Below are positions 1 through 12,486 of a DNA stretch of 59,809 nt, in pieces; position 1 is the stretch's first letter; every line of letters begins with the position of its first letter. The notes under the pieces were generated by a model. It made no database searches. It had not been told where the DNA came from and saw only the letters and a program-made list of their open reading frames with translations. The stretch is taken from assembly GCA_905250885.1 (NCBI GenBank), contig CAJNOQ010000247.1, forward strand, positions 1-59,809. The letters are read 5' to 3'. This stretch comes from Didymodactylos carnosus. Lineage: Eukaryota > Rotifera > Eurotatoria > Philodinida > Philodinidae. Made by a program: the position numbers and the translations under genes.

Positions 1-119
1 GAAGATAATTTCTTATTACTCGAACGGTTTGACGAATAATAATTCAACAGAGAAAATCAAAACATTTTTTTAAAAAAGGTGTCTTGAAGGTAAACATGAT
101 TACTTGGTGTGTAAATTTG
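1..119 (+). repeat. Left terminal inverted repeat of the 3-kb element
   Basis: It begins GAAGATAATTTCTTATTACT and is matched in reverse complement by 2900-3018. It may continue left of the window. Confidence 0.85.
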
Positions 120-903
120 ATATGTAACCTATCATACTTGATATTGTTTTAGGCCCTTATTATTGTGGTGTTGGTGCACGCATGTTGGTGTCATCAACGC
201 ATGTTGATCAGCAGCAAGTTTCATTGCTTCTTCACATTTGTATCGAAGATTTGTTTCTAAGAAAGAAAAACATACAGTCTGATCAGAGAAATACAGTTCA
301 ACTAACACAAGCTCTAACTCCCCTAATAATTGTGCATAAAGGTTTTTAGCCTTTTATAATGTACAAAAATTTGATCAAACTTTTATACAAATACGTGACA
401 TTTCATAGAACGTAATAGAAACTAAATGTAAGCCAATTATTCTGAATAGAACTCCGCACAATCATTGAGAACGGTTTAACCAAATACAAATTTAATCGAG
501 GCTCGTGTAGAAGAAGAGGAGTAAATTTGCATTAGAGACCGATTTTTGACCCTAAACTTACACGCCTTACGTATTATGTCTAAAGATCTACGTCATTTCC
601 AACCGTTAATAGCATGACCGAAAAGAGACAAACTCTGAAATCTGTAAATTGATAATGACAACAAGACGTATTCATATTTGTGTAAAAATTAAAAATCGAG
701 TAGACTGACTTTTGCATTTTTTCACAAAGGTCCGAATTTTCAACAAAAAAAAGCGAACCTCACCGTAAAATAGCTGTGCTTCGCTGACTACTAACAAACA
801 ACTTATTAAACTCATATCGTAGGTAGAGTAGAGTCTTGGCTATATTTCGGTAAAAAGAAATTTTATCTCTCTTATCATTAGATCAGGAGCTTAGATCAGG
901 AAT

Positions 904-1038
904 GCTTGAGATATGTGCTTGACTTTCTTGTCTCATGCGCTTGAGTTTCTTGAGGTATGCACAGATATTTCTCCCCTCATGTGCATACTTCAAGTAACTC
1001 AAGCGTATGAGAGAAGAAAGTCAAGCACATACCTCAAG
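904..1038. repeat. Internal fold-back inside the 3-kb element
   Basis: The left arm (904-961) holds TGCTTGACTTTCTTG and GCGCTTGAGTTTCTTGAGG. The right arm (981-1038) carries their near-exact complements. The arms are about 57 nt and imperfect, with a loop of about 20 nt. Each arm also contains repeated CTTGAG-type words, so the stem is itself built from short repeats. Confidence 0.7.
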
Positions 1039-2899
1039 AAACTCATGTGCATAGCTTAAGAAAGTCATGCATTATCGATTTCCCGCTTTATAAATAGCTC
1101 TAGCTTCGTTTTTTAGACTCGATTACACCATGTTTTACTCGGACTTTTCTTCGAGAACATGATACAATCAGTTTTTTAGTCTTTCTCGACCATCTGGCAC
1201 TCTCACTATGCCATAGTCTTTATCTACAAAGGAAAATAAGTCATTTACAATGGAAAGTTCATGACAGTTCAAAGCGAATACACAGCAATTTTGACTTTCT
1301 ACTATTCACTCCACTCTCTGAAATCTTCATGTTATCTTTTGTTACATTGTTGAATGTAATTTTTCGATAATGTGAGATGTGTTTGTTCGAGAAAAATGTT
1401 CCTCTCAGATTGACTAAGTTCGCTCCGCGTAGTATTTCTCAGTTTTGATTTGACATGTGACTGAAATTTGATCTCAAAATAAAAGTGAGAAAGATTGATG
1501 ACTTTAAAGGTACGCCTGTGAGTTTACTGATAAGGTAGCGTTTACCGTATGTGAAGCAAACATTCACACTTGGACTTCCAGAGAAGCGTATCCGTAAATA
1601 TTAGACGCTAATATCAGTTCGTTGCTAGAGCCAATCTAGCATCATGTGAATGAGGCGGTATCGCTTCTCTATAAAAAAAATTCCAGCGCTGCACTGGTAA
1701 AAATCAGTGCGCATAGCATGCCATCGGTCACTGGCACTGGCTGGCACCCATGCCAAATCAATCAAATTCGGCGTGCGCTCCAACGTCATTACACTCTAAG
1801 CATCTATACGGAACGAGGATTGGTTCACGAATTAATTCTTTTCCTCCTAGATCCTAGGATCAAAGTAGAAATTATTTTTTTGATAGATAGCTGAGTGTGT
1901 CTAGATTGGGAATAGGTACTGTTTACAAATATAATTCGCCGTAATGAAATAAAATGTTTTTTTCTCCAAGGTCGCTAGTATTTAGGCTATTTTTTGCTCA
2001 CATATTTTCCCTAAAACTGAGCACTTGAAACAAAAAATTTTACACCATTAGATAATCTGTCCATCGAAGTATATGTGACACTATTTAAATCTTGAAAAAG
2101 CTCACTTTCAATTTTCCACCAAATGTCCGCCTGGATGCCCACTGTGTGCCACGCACTCACAGAAACTCATGAGTAAATAAATACCTCGTTGCAAGTGCAT
2201 TCACTACTGTAATATTTTTGAAAGATAAATAGTGTGTTATCATACATGATTCCTTCAACTTGATATATAAAGGTGAGCGTTTATTTCTAACTATACATCT
2301 TAGCAACAATATCAGATCATTGGGAAAATTAAATTAACAAGATTTTACAGAACGAGTTGAGGCTAATTTTTTTATATGAGACGAATCGAGATGACACTAT
2401 AACAAGAAAATAAAACCGAACATATTACTGTATAAATGGTTTTACAGGAAATCTTCACAAAAGTGAACATATTCAGATCGTAGCAGAAAAGTTGGCTGAT
2501 AATCAAATCCATAGATAATGCGTTTTTACTATCTCTGTGCTATTTGGCGTATATTCGATATTTTTATATAAGTTTAATTTGGATGAACATCAAATAATAT
2601 TTATTAATTTTTGTTGAGATTCTGTATAAGAATAAGGATTCCTTATTTCTAATTATCAAATAATATGTATTAAAGCTCGACTAATACTATGATATACACT
2701 CTCATTAATGTGTTAATTTGACAATGAAGTAGTAGCATAGTATTGTTTTTTTAAACAAACTTCCTGTCGCATTTATGCGCCTACAATTTTGTGAAAGGTA
2801 AAGTTCAGAAAAAAGCAAAAGAAGAGAAGATAATGATTGATATTACACAACGACAACGTGATTGAAATTTAACAAGGCTAGCATAATGTGATTTACAAA

Positions 2900-3018
2900 C
2901 AAATGTACACACCAAGTAATCATGTTTACCTTCAAGACACCTTTTTTAAAAAAATGTTTTGATTTTCTCTGTTGAATTATTATTCGTCAAACCGTTCGAG
3001 TAATAAGAAATTATCTTC
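2900..3018 (-). repeat. Right terminal inverted repeat of the 3-kb element
   Basis: Reverse complement of 1-119. It ends ...AAATTATCTTC and is followed by an A-rich flank at 3019. Confidence 0.85.
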
Positions 3019-6000
3019 AAAAAAACAACAACAGAATGGATGAAAGAATGCAGGGAGTTAATGAAAGAATGTATTCTCAATGTTTTTCAGATCAAAATGA
3101 ATTCTATGTATGAGAGAAACGTAACTTTCTGGTACAATCGATAAAAAAAATTTGAATGGTACGTTGTGTTCCCCTGTCTTTGCCGAGTATCCTATAAAAA
3201 TTTCCCAACTGCCAGACTCATACTGGCTGAGTTAGGAGGAAGACAATTTTCAGTTTTTGCCATAGAGAATTTTTGGCAGGATTTTGCTAGAAAAAGGGTT
3301 GAAATAGATGTATTCTACATCGTTCGACAGAAAATGATTCGAGCAGTACAGTGGGACTGTGAGCAAATGTGTCAAGCCGAAAAACCGCAGAAAATTTTTT
3401 TCATTCTTCAGTGTTAAAATCTAAAAAGTTCGAATTTCGTTATGTGATTCTACTTTCAGAATTAGCCATTATTTTAACAAAGACTATAGATTTTAGAGCT
3501 CCAAAAATTAGGTAGTTAAACTCGCCGCAGTCTGAGGAGTCGACTGGTGTACGGTATTGATGATTTTCGTTTAGCTTTGACCAAAAATCTCACGAAAAAT
3601 GGTTGGTCTACATTTAGTTAAAAACAAAAGTCGGTCTACATTTTCCCCTATAATGTAAAAATAGTAAGGAACAAAATGAGGATTCGATCTGAAATTACTT
3701 TTGCTAGTACAACTTTTGATGCTCTATCTAGTGTAGAAGTTTCATCGAGAACGAATGCATGCTTCATTAGTTCTGAGCAAAACAAGTTGCAAAAAGTCAG
3801 TCTACATTTAGAGCGGAAATTGACTTCTGCAAGAATGAAAGCTGTTTTTATCTCTACCAAATCATGCAAACTGGATTTCTTTTTAAATAGAGTTGTAGAC
3901 TGACGTCTGATCTACAATTTAGTCACTCCAAAAATTTCTTCAGTGGCGGACTTTTGGAAAAAAACTGTAAGAAAAGGTCGGTCTACAGAAAACGGAAAAG
4001 ATGCTTGTAAAATGATTATATCTAAAGAACAACAAAAAAAAGTAAACACAGTTGAACACTAGCCATATGGCTAGATTCACAATTCAATTCTCCACAGGAT
4101 GCACTGCTTTCCTTTTCGTTTTACATCTTTTTATATAATCAAAAATTCAGTTTTCAGATCATGAGTCATCAGAAAATTAAGTAATTTCAACTTTCGAGTC
4201 CCACAACTTTGCGACGAAAGGACGTATCGAGTAGAAAACTTTTGTGGAAGTGGGCAAAGCACAGGAAAAAATTTGCTCAAGCGAGCCGCTTGTAACCTGA
4301 GTTATTATAGAAACATATCTAAACAAGTGATTGTACTAGAAAGTTACGTTTCTCTCCTATGTATTTCAATGTTATAGTTGTGTCATGTCTAAAAATCATC
4401 CAATTTTCTCATATGTCGATATAAAAGAACAATTCGATACATGTTCTACGTTATACAGCTCATTCATTTGAGTAATATAGATATATACACATGTCTTGAA
4501 TGCAATTTATTCGTTTTTACGTATTTTTTTTAGCTATATGGTATGATCCTGTCATCAAAGAAAGAAGAAAAAGAGTTTGAAAATAAAGTATGATTTCACA
4601 AACATTATCGCATGCACAAAAATTTTCTTTTTTTGTGTTCGAGGATTTTTTTTTTTTTTGGGATAATAAATAAAGATCAGTAGAGAAGAGTTGCCATCTA
4701 GTTACGTCTATTTACCCGTCTAATACATCAACAAGAATATAAAAAAAAGACTGTTGAGTATGAGAAAAAAAAAGAAAGAAAAGAAGAAAAAAAACGAAAA
4801 GAAAAAAATGGTCAGCTTTTTTTTCGTCAGAATCGATCTCATACTACCAATTTATTTTTATCTGATATTTTTTAGTCTAAGATAAATAATTGGTAGCTGA
4901 TTGAGCATGGTTTGTAATCTTGACAGATTCATGTACCATTTTTTTCTTTACTCTTTCTTCTTCATTTCGAGCAAGTTATATCTTATACTATCTATTATCA
5001 TTATTATTATTATATATTACATAATTTTTTGCGAGTATGACAAAAGAGAAAAATAGGCAAGCTATCATAATTTTTAAGATATTAGACAGAACAATGTTTC
5101 GTGTTTAACAAATTCGCATGTCAAATGTCGGTTGAGTTGAAAAACGTTCATTGATTTTTTTATTCTATCGACCAATAAATATATCTAACACGATTAGACT
5201 AAATGCGAATGAATAAAAAAAATATGGATAGATAGATAGATAGATATCGGAAGTTTTTTTGTATTAAATTAGTTTAGTCTGTTATCATTATTGAATACAC
5301 TTTATGTGGGCACAAATGGCAATAATTCTCTTTTTTTTTCTCTTATGTACGCTTATATTATAGATTGTATATATATAGACTATATATAACAGGAAAAAGG
5401 CTAGTTTTTTTTATACAAGAAGAAAATTAGAAATGTTTTGTTGTAATAGGAGCGACAATGGTGTATAGAGAATATAATAAAAAAACCACTTCATCATTCT
5501 TTATCACAAAACTACATACTCAAAAACGTTAAAAAAATTTGGCAGGTAATTTCTCTTATTCATTCAAACTTGATATCTCGAATGAAATATTGTACGTTTT
5601 TGTTTTTTTATAATTACGTCTCTATTACTAATCATTCTTACAATTGTTTAAGTAAAAAAACAATCCTATAAAAGTTTGGATAATGGTTTATTGACTGACT
5701 CATTAGAGAAATTTTTTAGTTTTTTCACAATCTTTCTCTTTCACTATGTTACTCAGTTTGGATATTAATAGAACTAGCTGTCAAACTTGATTGTAGGAGA
5801 GACGATAAGCGCATCAAAACTTTTGAATGGAATATTTTATTCAATCTTTATTAAAAAAACTATTTCTTTTTTTGGTATTCCATTTTATTATGACTTTTCA
5901 AATAGATTCAATAGATGTGAGCAAGTGATTATAACAGTGATTCCTATATGCGGATTGAAGAAGGATGAAACGATTCTCTCACTCCAATATATACAATCTA

Positions 6001-6395
6001 TGTGAAATTTCTATATTAGAAATTTCTTCATTCATTTATTTACTTCCATTTGACATAATTCGATTATATTTTTCTATTTAATTTCTAATCAATTGCTAGT
6101 GAACATGTGTAAATTGTTCATATTCTAATTATGTTTAATTTATTATTTTACATTTTTAATTTTAATATTCTATCAAAGTAAAAAAAGAGTTCTACCATGA
6201 TAATTAGTAATTAATGAAATCTATTTTCATGATATAATTGAGAGTGAGCACTATTTTGTCATTATCTCACATCTTCAGTAAAAAGCTCGACTTTTGTTCA
6301 GGTTATATGCAAAGACTATCTACTATATTTTCTTTTTTATCTATTTTTATAACGTGCACTTCTTTATACTTTTTATTTCAGGTTATTTGTCAAAC
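3019..6395. other. Intergenic stretch, no gene recognised
   Basis: AT-rich DNA with no reading frame that resembles a protein. Between about 3600 and 3995 a GTCTACATTT-like word recurs in loosely related contexts (3606, 3633, 3801, 3979), probably an old decayed repeat. A GATA microsatellite is at 5226-5247. Acceptor-like AG sites at 6310 and 6381 just before the next gene suggest an intron in its 5' untranslated region. Confidence 0.5.
5226..5247. repeat. (GATA)n microsatellite
   Basis: About five tandem GATA units. Confidence 0.8.
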
Positions 6396-7758
6396 ATGGG
6401 AAACTCTATAAATGGACCATTAATACCTCCATCGTTTAAAAGCAAGAACAATGGCACTGATGTACCCTTCAAAAGATCTACGAGTCTTCGTGAACAGAAA
6501 AGTACTCGTGCTCATGCAATTCCAACTGGAGAAATTGTTGATATTCGAATGTTACGCCTAAAACGTAATATCACGCAGTTATCAACTAATAACCAACATC
6601 AAGAAACTACTGAAGCGACAGCAAATGGCATTAATAAATTAGTTAACCAAACATCTGAATGTATCACCGATGAAGAAAAGCTAAAAAAACAATTGGATTA
6701 CATTCATTCATGTGCTCGTCGTGATAAAGGACTTCTAGGTAAGACATTGTCTTTTTTCTCTAATTAAAACAATTTGTTCTCAAGTTAAACATGCTGTGAA
6801 GTGTGATATCTATCTTCCTTCTAAACTGCTAGTAGGATGAAAAGCTCCTTCATGAAAAATCTAAGTCTAATCGATGACCTTTATTCTTGTTTGACATTTC
6901 TTTTTATAAGGTATGATGACCGAAAATGTTCAAAGCAAACATATATTTTCTCACAATCAACCAGAGAATACTCACGAGATACTACGTACTCCTGACGATT
7001 TCAATATGCTTTACAAGGAATTTTATATTAAAACATTCGATAATGAGTACATTCATTGTTATTATATTCAGCAATCATCAAAAGAAGATGAATTTAAACA
7101 AAAAGATACACTGTTATATCTACACGGTGCTGGCGGTAATTTATCGCATCGTTTAGAAGTTATTAGACTGTTTTACGATAATTTGGGATGCAATTGTTTA
7201 ATTATTGATTATCGAGGTTTTGGATTGAGTACGGGATGTCCTAGTGAGGTTGGACTTTATATAGACGCTCAGGCTGCATACGATTATTTAACCATTAAAG
7301 AAAATATTCCACCGGAAAAAATAATCGTTTTGGGAACAAGTTTAGGAGCAAGTGTGGCAATTCAATTGGTTAGCGATGTAGAAAATCGAGTAAAATGTGC
7401 TATATTTGAAAATCCGTTTATTTCCGTTCCGGAGATAGCACGACATTTTTTACCATATGCAAAAAACGTTTTGTCCATTTCAAAATCCGTTGGTTTCGTT
7501 TATCTCTTTGATTCTTTATCAAAAGTACCAAAAATCAAATGTCCATGTATATATCTCGTCGGATTATTAGATAACGTTGTTCCCACTTATATGTCAAGTG
7601 TTTTATACAATGAGACGCGTAATGCAAAACACAGACAACTGTACACGTATGAATACGGTCGACATAATGATTTACCAATTATGACATCCTATTTCGATAA
7701 TATTCACACTTTTTTAAACGATATCGACGAGAAACCAACACCAATAAATTCAAAGTAG
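6396..7758 (+). CDS. Alpha/beta-hydrolase, ABHD13/Bem46-type
   Basis: Two exons, 6396-6738 and 6911-7758, joined at a split Gly codon, give 396 residues. A serine hydrolase of the alpha/beta fold: the nucleophile elbow is G-T-S-L-G (Ser258), the oxyanion loop HGAGGN (about 186-191), and the acid and base are Asp335 (LLDNVVP) and His366 (GRHND). The block IDYRGFGLSTG plus GLYIDAQAAYDYL is typical of the ABHD13/Bem46 branch. The N-terminal ~115 residues are polar and not conserved with that family; human ABHD13 is shorter and carries a membrane segment there that I do not see here. The start at 6396 is chosen because AACATGG is a good context and a TTTCAG acceptor sits 15 nt before it; an upstream in-frame ATG at 6294 would add a hydrophobic stretch that reads like intron. 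The product begins MGNSIN, so N-myristoylation is possible but position 6 is not Ser/Thr. Substrate unknown. Poly(A) signals follow at 7859 and 7868. Confidence 0.85.
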
Positions 7759-7840
7759 AAAATCTTGATTATTCGATGCAGTGTAAACTTACCAGTTGTG
7801 TTGTAATTACTTTGGTTTTTCATTTCTATTTATTTCATAT

Positions 7841-7888
7841 TCTGGACTTGAAAAAAAAAATAAAGAGAATAAAGTATTCAAGTCCAGA
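7841..7888 (+). promoter_or_regulatory. Hairpin carrying two AATAAA signals, 3' end of hydrolase gene
   Basis: TCTGGACTTGAA (7841-7852) and TTCAAGTCCAGA (7877-7888) form a perfect 12-bp stem. Its 24-nt loop holds AATAAA at 7859-7864 and again at 7868-7873, about 100 nt after the stop codon. The AATAAA elements are the likely cleavage signals; a role for the stem is inference. Confidence 0.6.
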
Positions 7889-10026
7889 TTTAAAAAAGTA
7901 TATGTTCAAACGCACAACAGCGAAAAAAATTTGAGCTTAGTACTCTTGATATGTCCGAGTTATAAGTGGAAACATGGACTCCTTCACTAGTTCTAAAAAG
8001 TTTTTTTTTGTTTAAATGACCAAAGCATCGAGATGGTTTTTAATACATATAAACACATTCGATCGATCTGGTAGAACCGAATTTTCTTTAATCAATTTTT
8101 ATAGACATTTTGAGTAAAAACCCTTTAAAAAACGCTTCATTATTAGAAAAGATTAAAATTTCGACTTTCTCTTTCAACAAATAGTTTATAGTGCTGCTTT
8201 CATTAAAAAATGAATTAGAAAAACTCGAAAAACAAGTAGTATATGAGTTATTATGTGAACTCTCGTAAAAGATATATCTTATGGTGACATTGTCCACATC
8301 TGGTCACAACAGAACAATTACGCAGATATAAGGAAATAACAAAGGTACTTACCATATATGACAGCGAACAATGGCATGTGCGAAAAGCGATTTCTCATCA
8401 CTCGTTAAGTTCCTAATAACATAAAGATACAGACGATGGCATCATACAAGGATGATGACTTCGTTGTAGAGAAAGGAACACAACACATCTAGTATAGTGC
8501 CCTCTATAACATAATTTTTTTGTTCTAAAATAAATTTCTTCGATTCTGTGTTAGTATAGACGTGGTGGCTGCACCATTTTTTGTACGATAAATCGATATG
8601 TGTGAATTTCGCTGTGTATTTCTCTATTTGATAACGCAAGATATCTAGTCAAAAGCATATGAGTAGTTTCTCTGTAGCATGAAAAGGCGTATACGAAATT
8701 CAGTTAAAATTAATGGATAAGATCACAAAACGAATAATATCAGTTATCATTTAATGACGATCGCATGACATCCCATTGTGATTTACTGATCATCCACGAC
8801 AGAAACGAGAATTCTCTATTTATAACCTATAGAGCGACTAATAACATCTAAATCAAGTGCATTGTGCAAACAAAAAACTTTAATATATATTTTTTTCTCA
8901 ATTGTATAACATAGAAAAAAAAGGAAAAGAATGGTTTCCAACGTAGTATGTGTTTTCATCGTTTTTTTCAACAGCATCCTCTTCTAAAAGTGTGTGTAGA
9001 TTATACTTTAAAACACAATTCATTAATATCATCTTTATTACTTCTCTCTTTTTCTCTCTTTTTTTTCGGAAACGCTCATATTTGACATTTTCGACTTTTA
9101 AACCACAAACAAATCTATATTTTCGTTCTACGCTATACATGGATTGCAAACGGTAAAATTGAACATACAACAGCTAACCTTTATCTATCCACTTACTCTA
9201 TCTGCCACAAGCCAAATGCACACATACATATGAGAGCTACTTTTACTTTCATTTCCTTTATTTTTATTTTCAGTAATTTTCTCTCTCATTTTTTTTTTCT
9301 TTTTTTTTCTGTTTTTTGTTCAGATTTATTATTGTTTCACTAATATTCTTTCCGTTATTATTTCTACGTTTTTATTACTTTTGAAAGGATTGTTCTCCTA
9401 TCTGTCATCCGTAAGTGATCATATATTGTTTAACTGAAGTGAAATCAAGACGCACGATGTATATATTATCTTTATCTTTTACCACAGCGCGTGTTATGAA
9501 CTGAAACTTATACGATGCTCGAGAATAATTACAGAGTTAAGAGACAAGAAAAACACACAGACAGGATACTTAACGATAATTATAGGTATTCAACACATTG
9601 TTCAAGACTCATCTCTTGATTGTAGCCTACAGAATATGTATTGGGAATAAACATTATAATGTTCGGTTCGACTTTGAAATAAATCATTGTAAGACATGAC
9701 CGATATAAAAGTTTATCAAGATTTTTAAAGGGTATACGAGTTATGTTAATTCATAGATATTCTTCTATGAAAAGTAAGTTTCTCACTTTAAAAAGTTTCT
9801 TACACCTATCTTACTTGAATGATAGGACTTGTATGTTGGAGATTATACTACCATTCGTTCAAAAAATTCTTTTGATATAACTATTTTGAGCACTATAAAT
9901 GAATGAGCTCTCTCAGAACGAAGAGAGGATGGACACTGATAATATAGCAGTGCGAATTAGAAAAAATTTCAGAGAAACAGTTTTATGACATTTTAGTTTT
10001 TTAATTTTAGTCGATTTTCTAACCAA
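7889..10026. other. Intergenic stretch, no gene recognised
   Basis: AT-rich with T-rich tracts (about 9285-9310). Short open frames exist on both strands, but none shows a motif or splice-supported extension. Confidence 0.5.
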
Positions 10027-10034
10027 GTTACTTT

Positions 10035-10248
10035 TTTCTTTTCTTTTTTTTTAAACTTTAATTCTCATCTCTCCAGTCTAATGGCGACTAAAATCGGGTC
10101 ACCCCATTGCATCTGTGCTCAAAGGTACCGAGATACCGAGCATTCGATAGCTTGCCCCAGTCTATCACGTGACCGCTTTTGCTGAGATTCGAACTCTGTA
10201 GCTTTCAAGTACATTGTCTGCCCTCTAGCCAACTGAACCACGCTGCTC
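10035..10248 (-). mobile_element. tRNA-derived SINE with target-site duplication
   Basis: On the minus strand it starts GAGCAGCGTGGTTCAGTTGG, giving an RNA polymerase III box A (TGGTTCAGTTGG). About 45 nt later comes a box B (AGTTCGAATCTC). A unique body follows, then an A-rich tail at 10035-10060. The 8-nt duplication GTTACTTT flanks it exactly at 10027-10034 and 10249-10256. Length is 214 nt. The tRNA isotype is not clear, and it is too degenerate to be a working tRNA gene. Confidence 0.85.
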
Positions 10249-10291
10249 GTTACTTTACTATTGCAAATTAATTTGGAAGACCTACCTATAA

Positions 10292-10865
10292 ATATCAATT
10301 CAAGTAATCAACATCCTTGTGTTTTGGTAGCAACTAAACATGTTGATACTCTTAAAAAATCGTAAGCGACTTCAGTGAGTGAAACACTGACTCATCATTA
10401 TCAACACATTGAAAAATATATCATACCAGTTCGGTTCAATATCTGTCAGTAACCACTTTCTTGTTAAGAATAAAAATTATAGCACATCATCGCCCTGACA
10501 ATACTCTTCTATTATGCATCATAGAAAACTGGAAAGTATAGTAAAATTTTTTTTTTCTCAACCAGAAACAATTTTTAAAAACAAGATAGATCAGTTTGTG
10601 TACCATTTTCTTTTTCAGAATCTGTTAAAAAATGTTTAAACAATGATACAGCTACTGTTGTAATTATCTATCTAGTGCATTACAACTGAACATGAAGGTG
10701 ATTATTGACAGATATTGAACGGAATTGGTACGATATATTTTTCAATATGTTGACAATGATGAGTCAGTGTTTCACTCGTCAAAGTCGTGTACAATTTGTT
10801 AAGAGTATCAACGTGTTTAGTTGCTGTCAAAACACAAGGATGTTGATTACTTGAATCGATATTTA
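10292..10865. repeat. Large imperfect inverted repeat
   Basis: The arm 10292-10452 is the reverse complement, with scattered differences, of 10702-10865. Shared blocks include CATCCTTGTGTTTTG, AGTGTTTCACT-type and TGTTGATACTCTTA. The spacer is about 250 nt. It lies between the two oppositely oriented SINE copies. No coding signal is convincing; the open frame across the right arm is probably chance. Confidence 0.65.
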
Positions 10866-11499
10866 CAAGTATGTCTTTCAAAATAACTTGTCTAGAATAA
10901 AAACTAAAACTTTGAAAAGAACTAATGTTAGGAATTTGTTTTTCTTTTGTGAAAAACATACGAACGAAGAAGTGGAAAAAGAAGAAAAATGTTTATCGAT
11001 GTAGTAATGAAGAAGACTATTATTGATATAATTTGGTGGTTTGAGGAAACAATAGTGAATCTTCTAATGGCCAAGAAATTTCTGTAATAAAGGTCATTCA
11101 ATTATTAGAAGAAAAAAAAACTGAATATTACTTGAATCACTATCATAAAACTTGTTGAAAAGACCTTCTATAGAATGTATCATGCTCAGATTGTATTTAT
11201 TATTTACAGTGTATAACAAAGAGAGATGAATGCATTTTTATTTATTTCATTTTTAGTTTTAAAGTATTGCTCTACACATCTTACAACTAATTTACCATGA
11301 AAGGAACTATCTTTGTCGATAATATTTACATAAAAATACAAAAGTGTTTTCAAGAATAATTCTTCTTTTCTTTTCTCTTTTTCCCCTTGCTTCCACAAAC
11401 ATAAAATGCTAACGGAGTACCATTTATCCAGAATTCTTTTTCTTCTTTTTTTTTCCTCTTCTATTATTGTCTGTCTCTCTGATTGTTGGCATATAAAAA

Positions 11500-11505
<6 letters not shown>

Positions 11506-11537
<32 letters not shown>

Positions 11538-11622
11538 AAAATTAAAAATGCGAAAAATTTAAAAATTATAAAATAAAATTTTTAAAAAAATAAAATTATA
11601 TAATTAATGTTTTAATTATTTN
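11506..11622. other. Poly-A run, A/T-degraded copy of downstream DNA and an N: probable assembly fault
   Basis: Thirty A's (11506-11535) are followed by A/T-only-like sequence, then an ambiguous base at 11622. Bases 11541-11621 align without gaps to 11761-11841 (offset 220, about three quarters identical). Nearly all differences replace C or G of the downstream copy by A or T. Confidence 0.6.
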
Positions 11623-11742
11623 GCAAGCTATCGAATGCTCGGTATCTCGGTACCTTTGAGCACAGATGCAATGGGGTGACCCGATTTTAGTCGCCATTAG
11701 ACTGGAGAGATGAGAATTAAAGTTTAAAAAAAAAGAAAAAAA
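11623..11742 (+). mobile_element. 5'-truncated second copy of the SINE
   Basis: Starts GCAAGCTATCGAATGCTCGG directly after the N and matches the body and A-rich tail of the SINE at 10035-10155 in opposite orientation. The tRNA-like head is missing. Truncation coincides with the N, so it may be an assembly effect rather than a truncated insertion. Confidence 0.75.
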
Positions 11743-12486
11743 AAAAAACTAAGAAGAAATATTACAAATGCGATAAATTTCAGAAGTATAAGATATCATT
11801 ATTAACAACATGAAATTAGATCATTAATGAGTTAATTCTATTAAACAATGAGAAGAACTTCAACTAATTTGTTCAGTCTAAGTTAGAGACAAAAACGATA
11901 TTTTTTAACATAATGGGATGATGTTAATTGTTCGTATAAAAATCGCTTCTAGACAACACTTAGTTTAACAGTAAATTATTTGTCAATTCACTTAACAATC
12001 TTTTAACTTTCATTCGATGTGATATTCACGCGTAAATGAATCAATAATTAAATTTTAAATAAATTATTTATAGTGCAATATTCAATAATATTGATCGCTG
12101 CTACTATAAAGAAGAACTATAGAGGTCGATCAACATTGTTTTATTTTTTTCTCTCTTTATTATTATTATTTTTTTCTTCTCTATTTTATCATACGATTTC
12201 CTTTCATAGAATTGATTTAATTAGAAGATACTAAATATTTTTTGTCAAGTATAAACAGGCACATTTAATTTCCAAGTATGTAATTAAACCACTGCCCTAT
12301 ATATCTTTTTTCCTATCATATGTATATCTACCTTTGCAATTCTTTGAATATTATTCTTATGAATATTATTATTCAAAATCTAATTAGAAACTTAAATCTT
12401 TTTTCTATTATTTTTCTATTTTTAGAATATTCTAGTTGATGACAAACAAAATATACATATTACTACCATGATTATAAAAGAAGAAA

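Larger units (their letters stand above)
1..3018. mobile_element. DNA-transposon-like element with 119-nt terminal inverted repeats
   Basis: Bases 1-119 are the reverse complement of 2900-3018 with one mismatch near the inner end. The left repeat starts at the first base of the window, so the true outer end and any target-site duplication on that side cannot be seen. The interior has only short open frames (the longest, 1646-1894 on +, about 82 codons) and none resembles a transposase, so this looks like a non-autonomous or decayed copy. A second, internal fold-back lies at 904-1038. Superfamily is not assignable from what is visible. Confidence 0.8.

Noticed and set aside
1646..1894. 82-codon open frame inside the 3-kb element
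   Set aside because: No transposase motif, no family resemblance, and its length is within chance for this DNA.
10180..10248. Possible tRNA gene on the minus strand
   Set aside because: Box A and B are good, but acceptor and anticodon stems do not pair well, and the unit carries a SINE body, A tail and target duplication.
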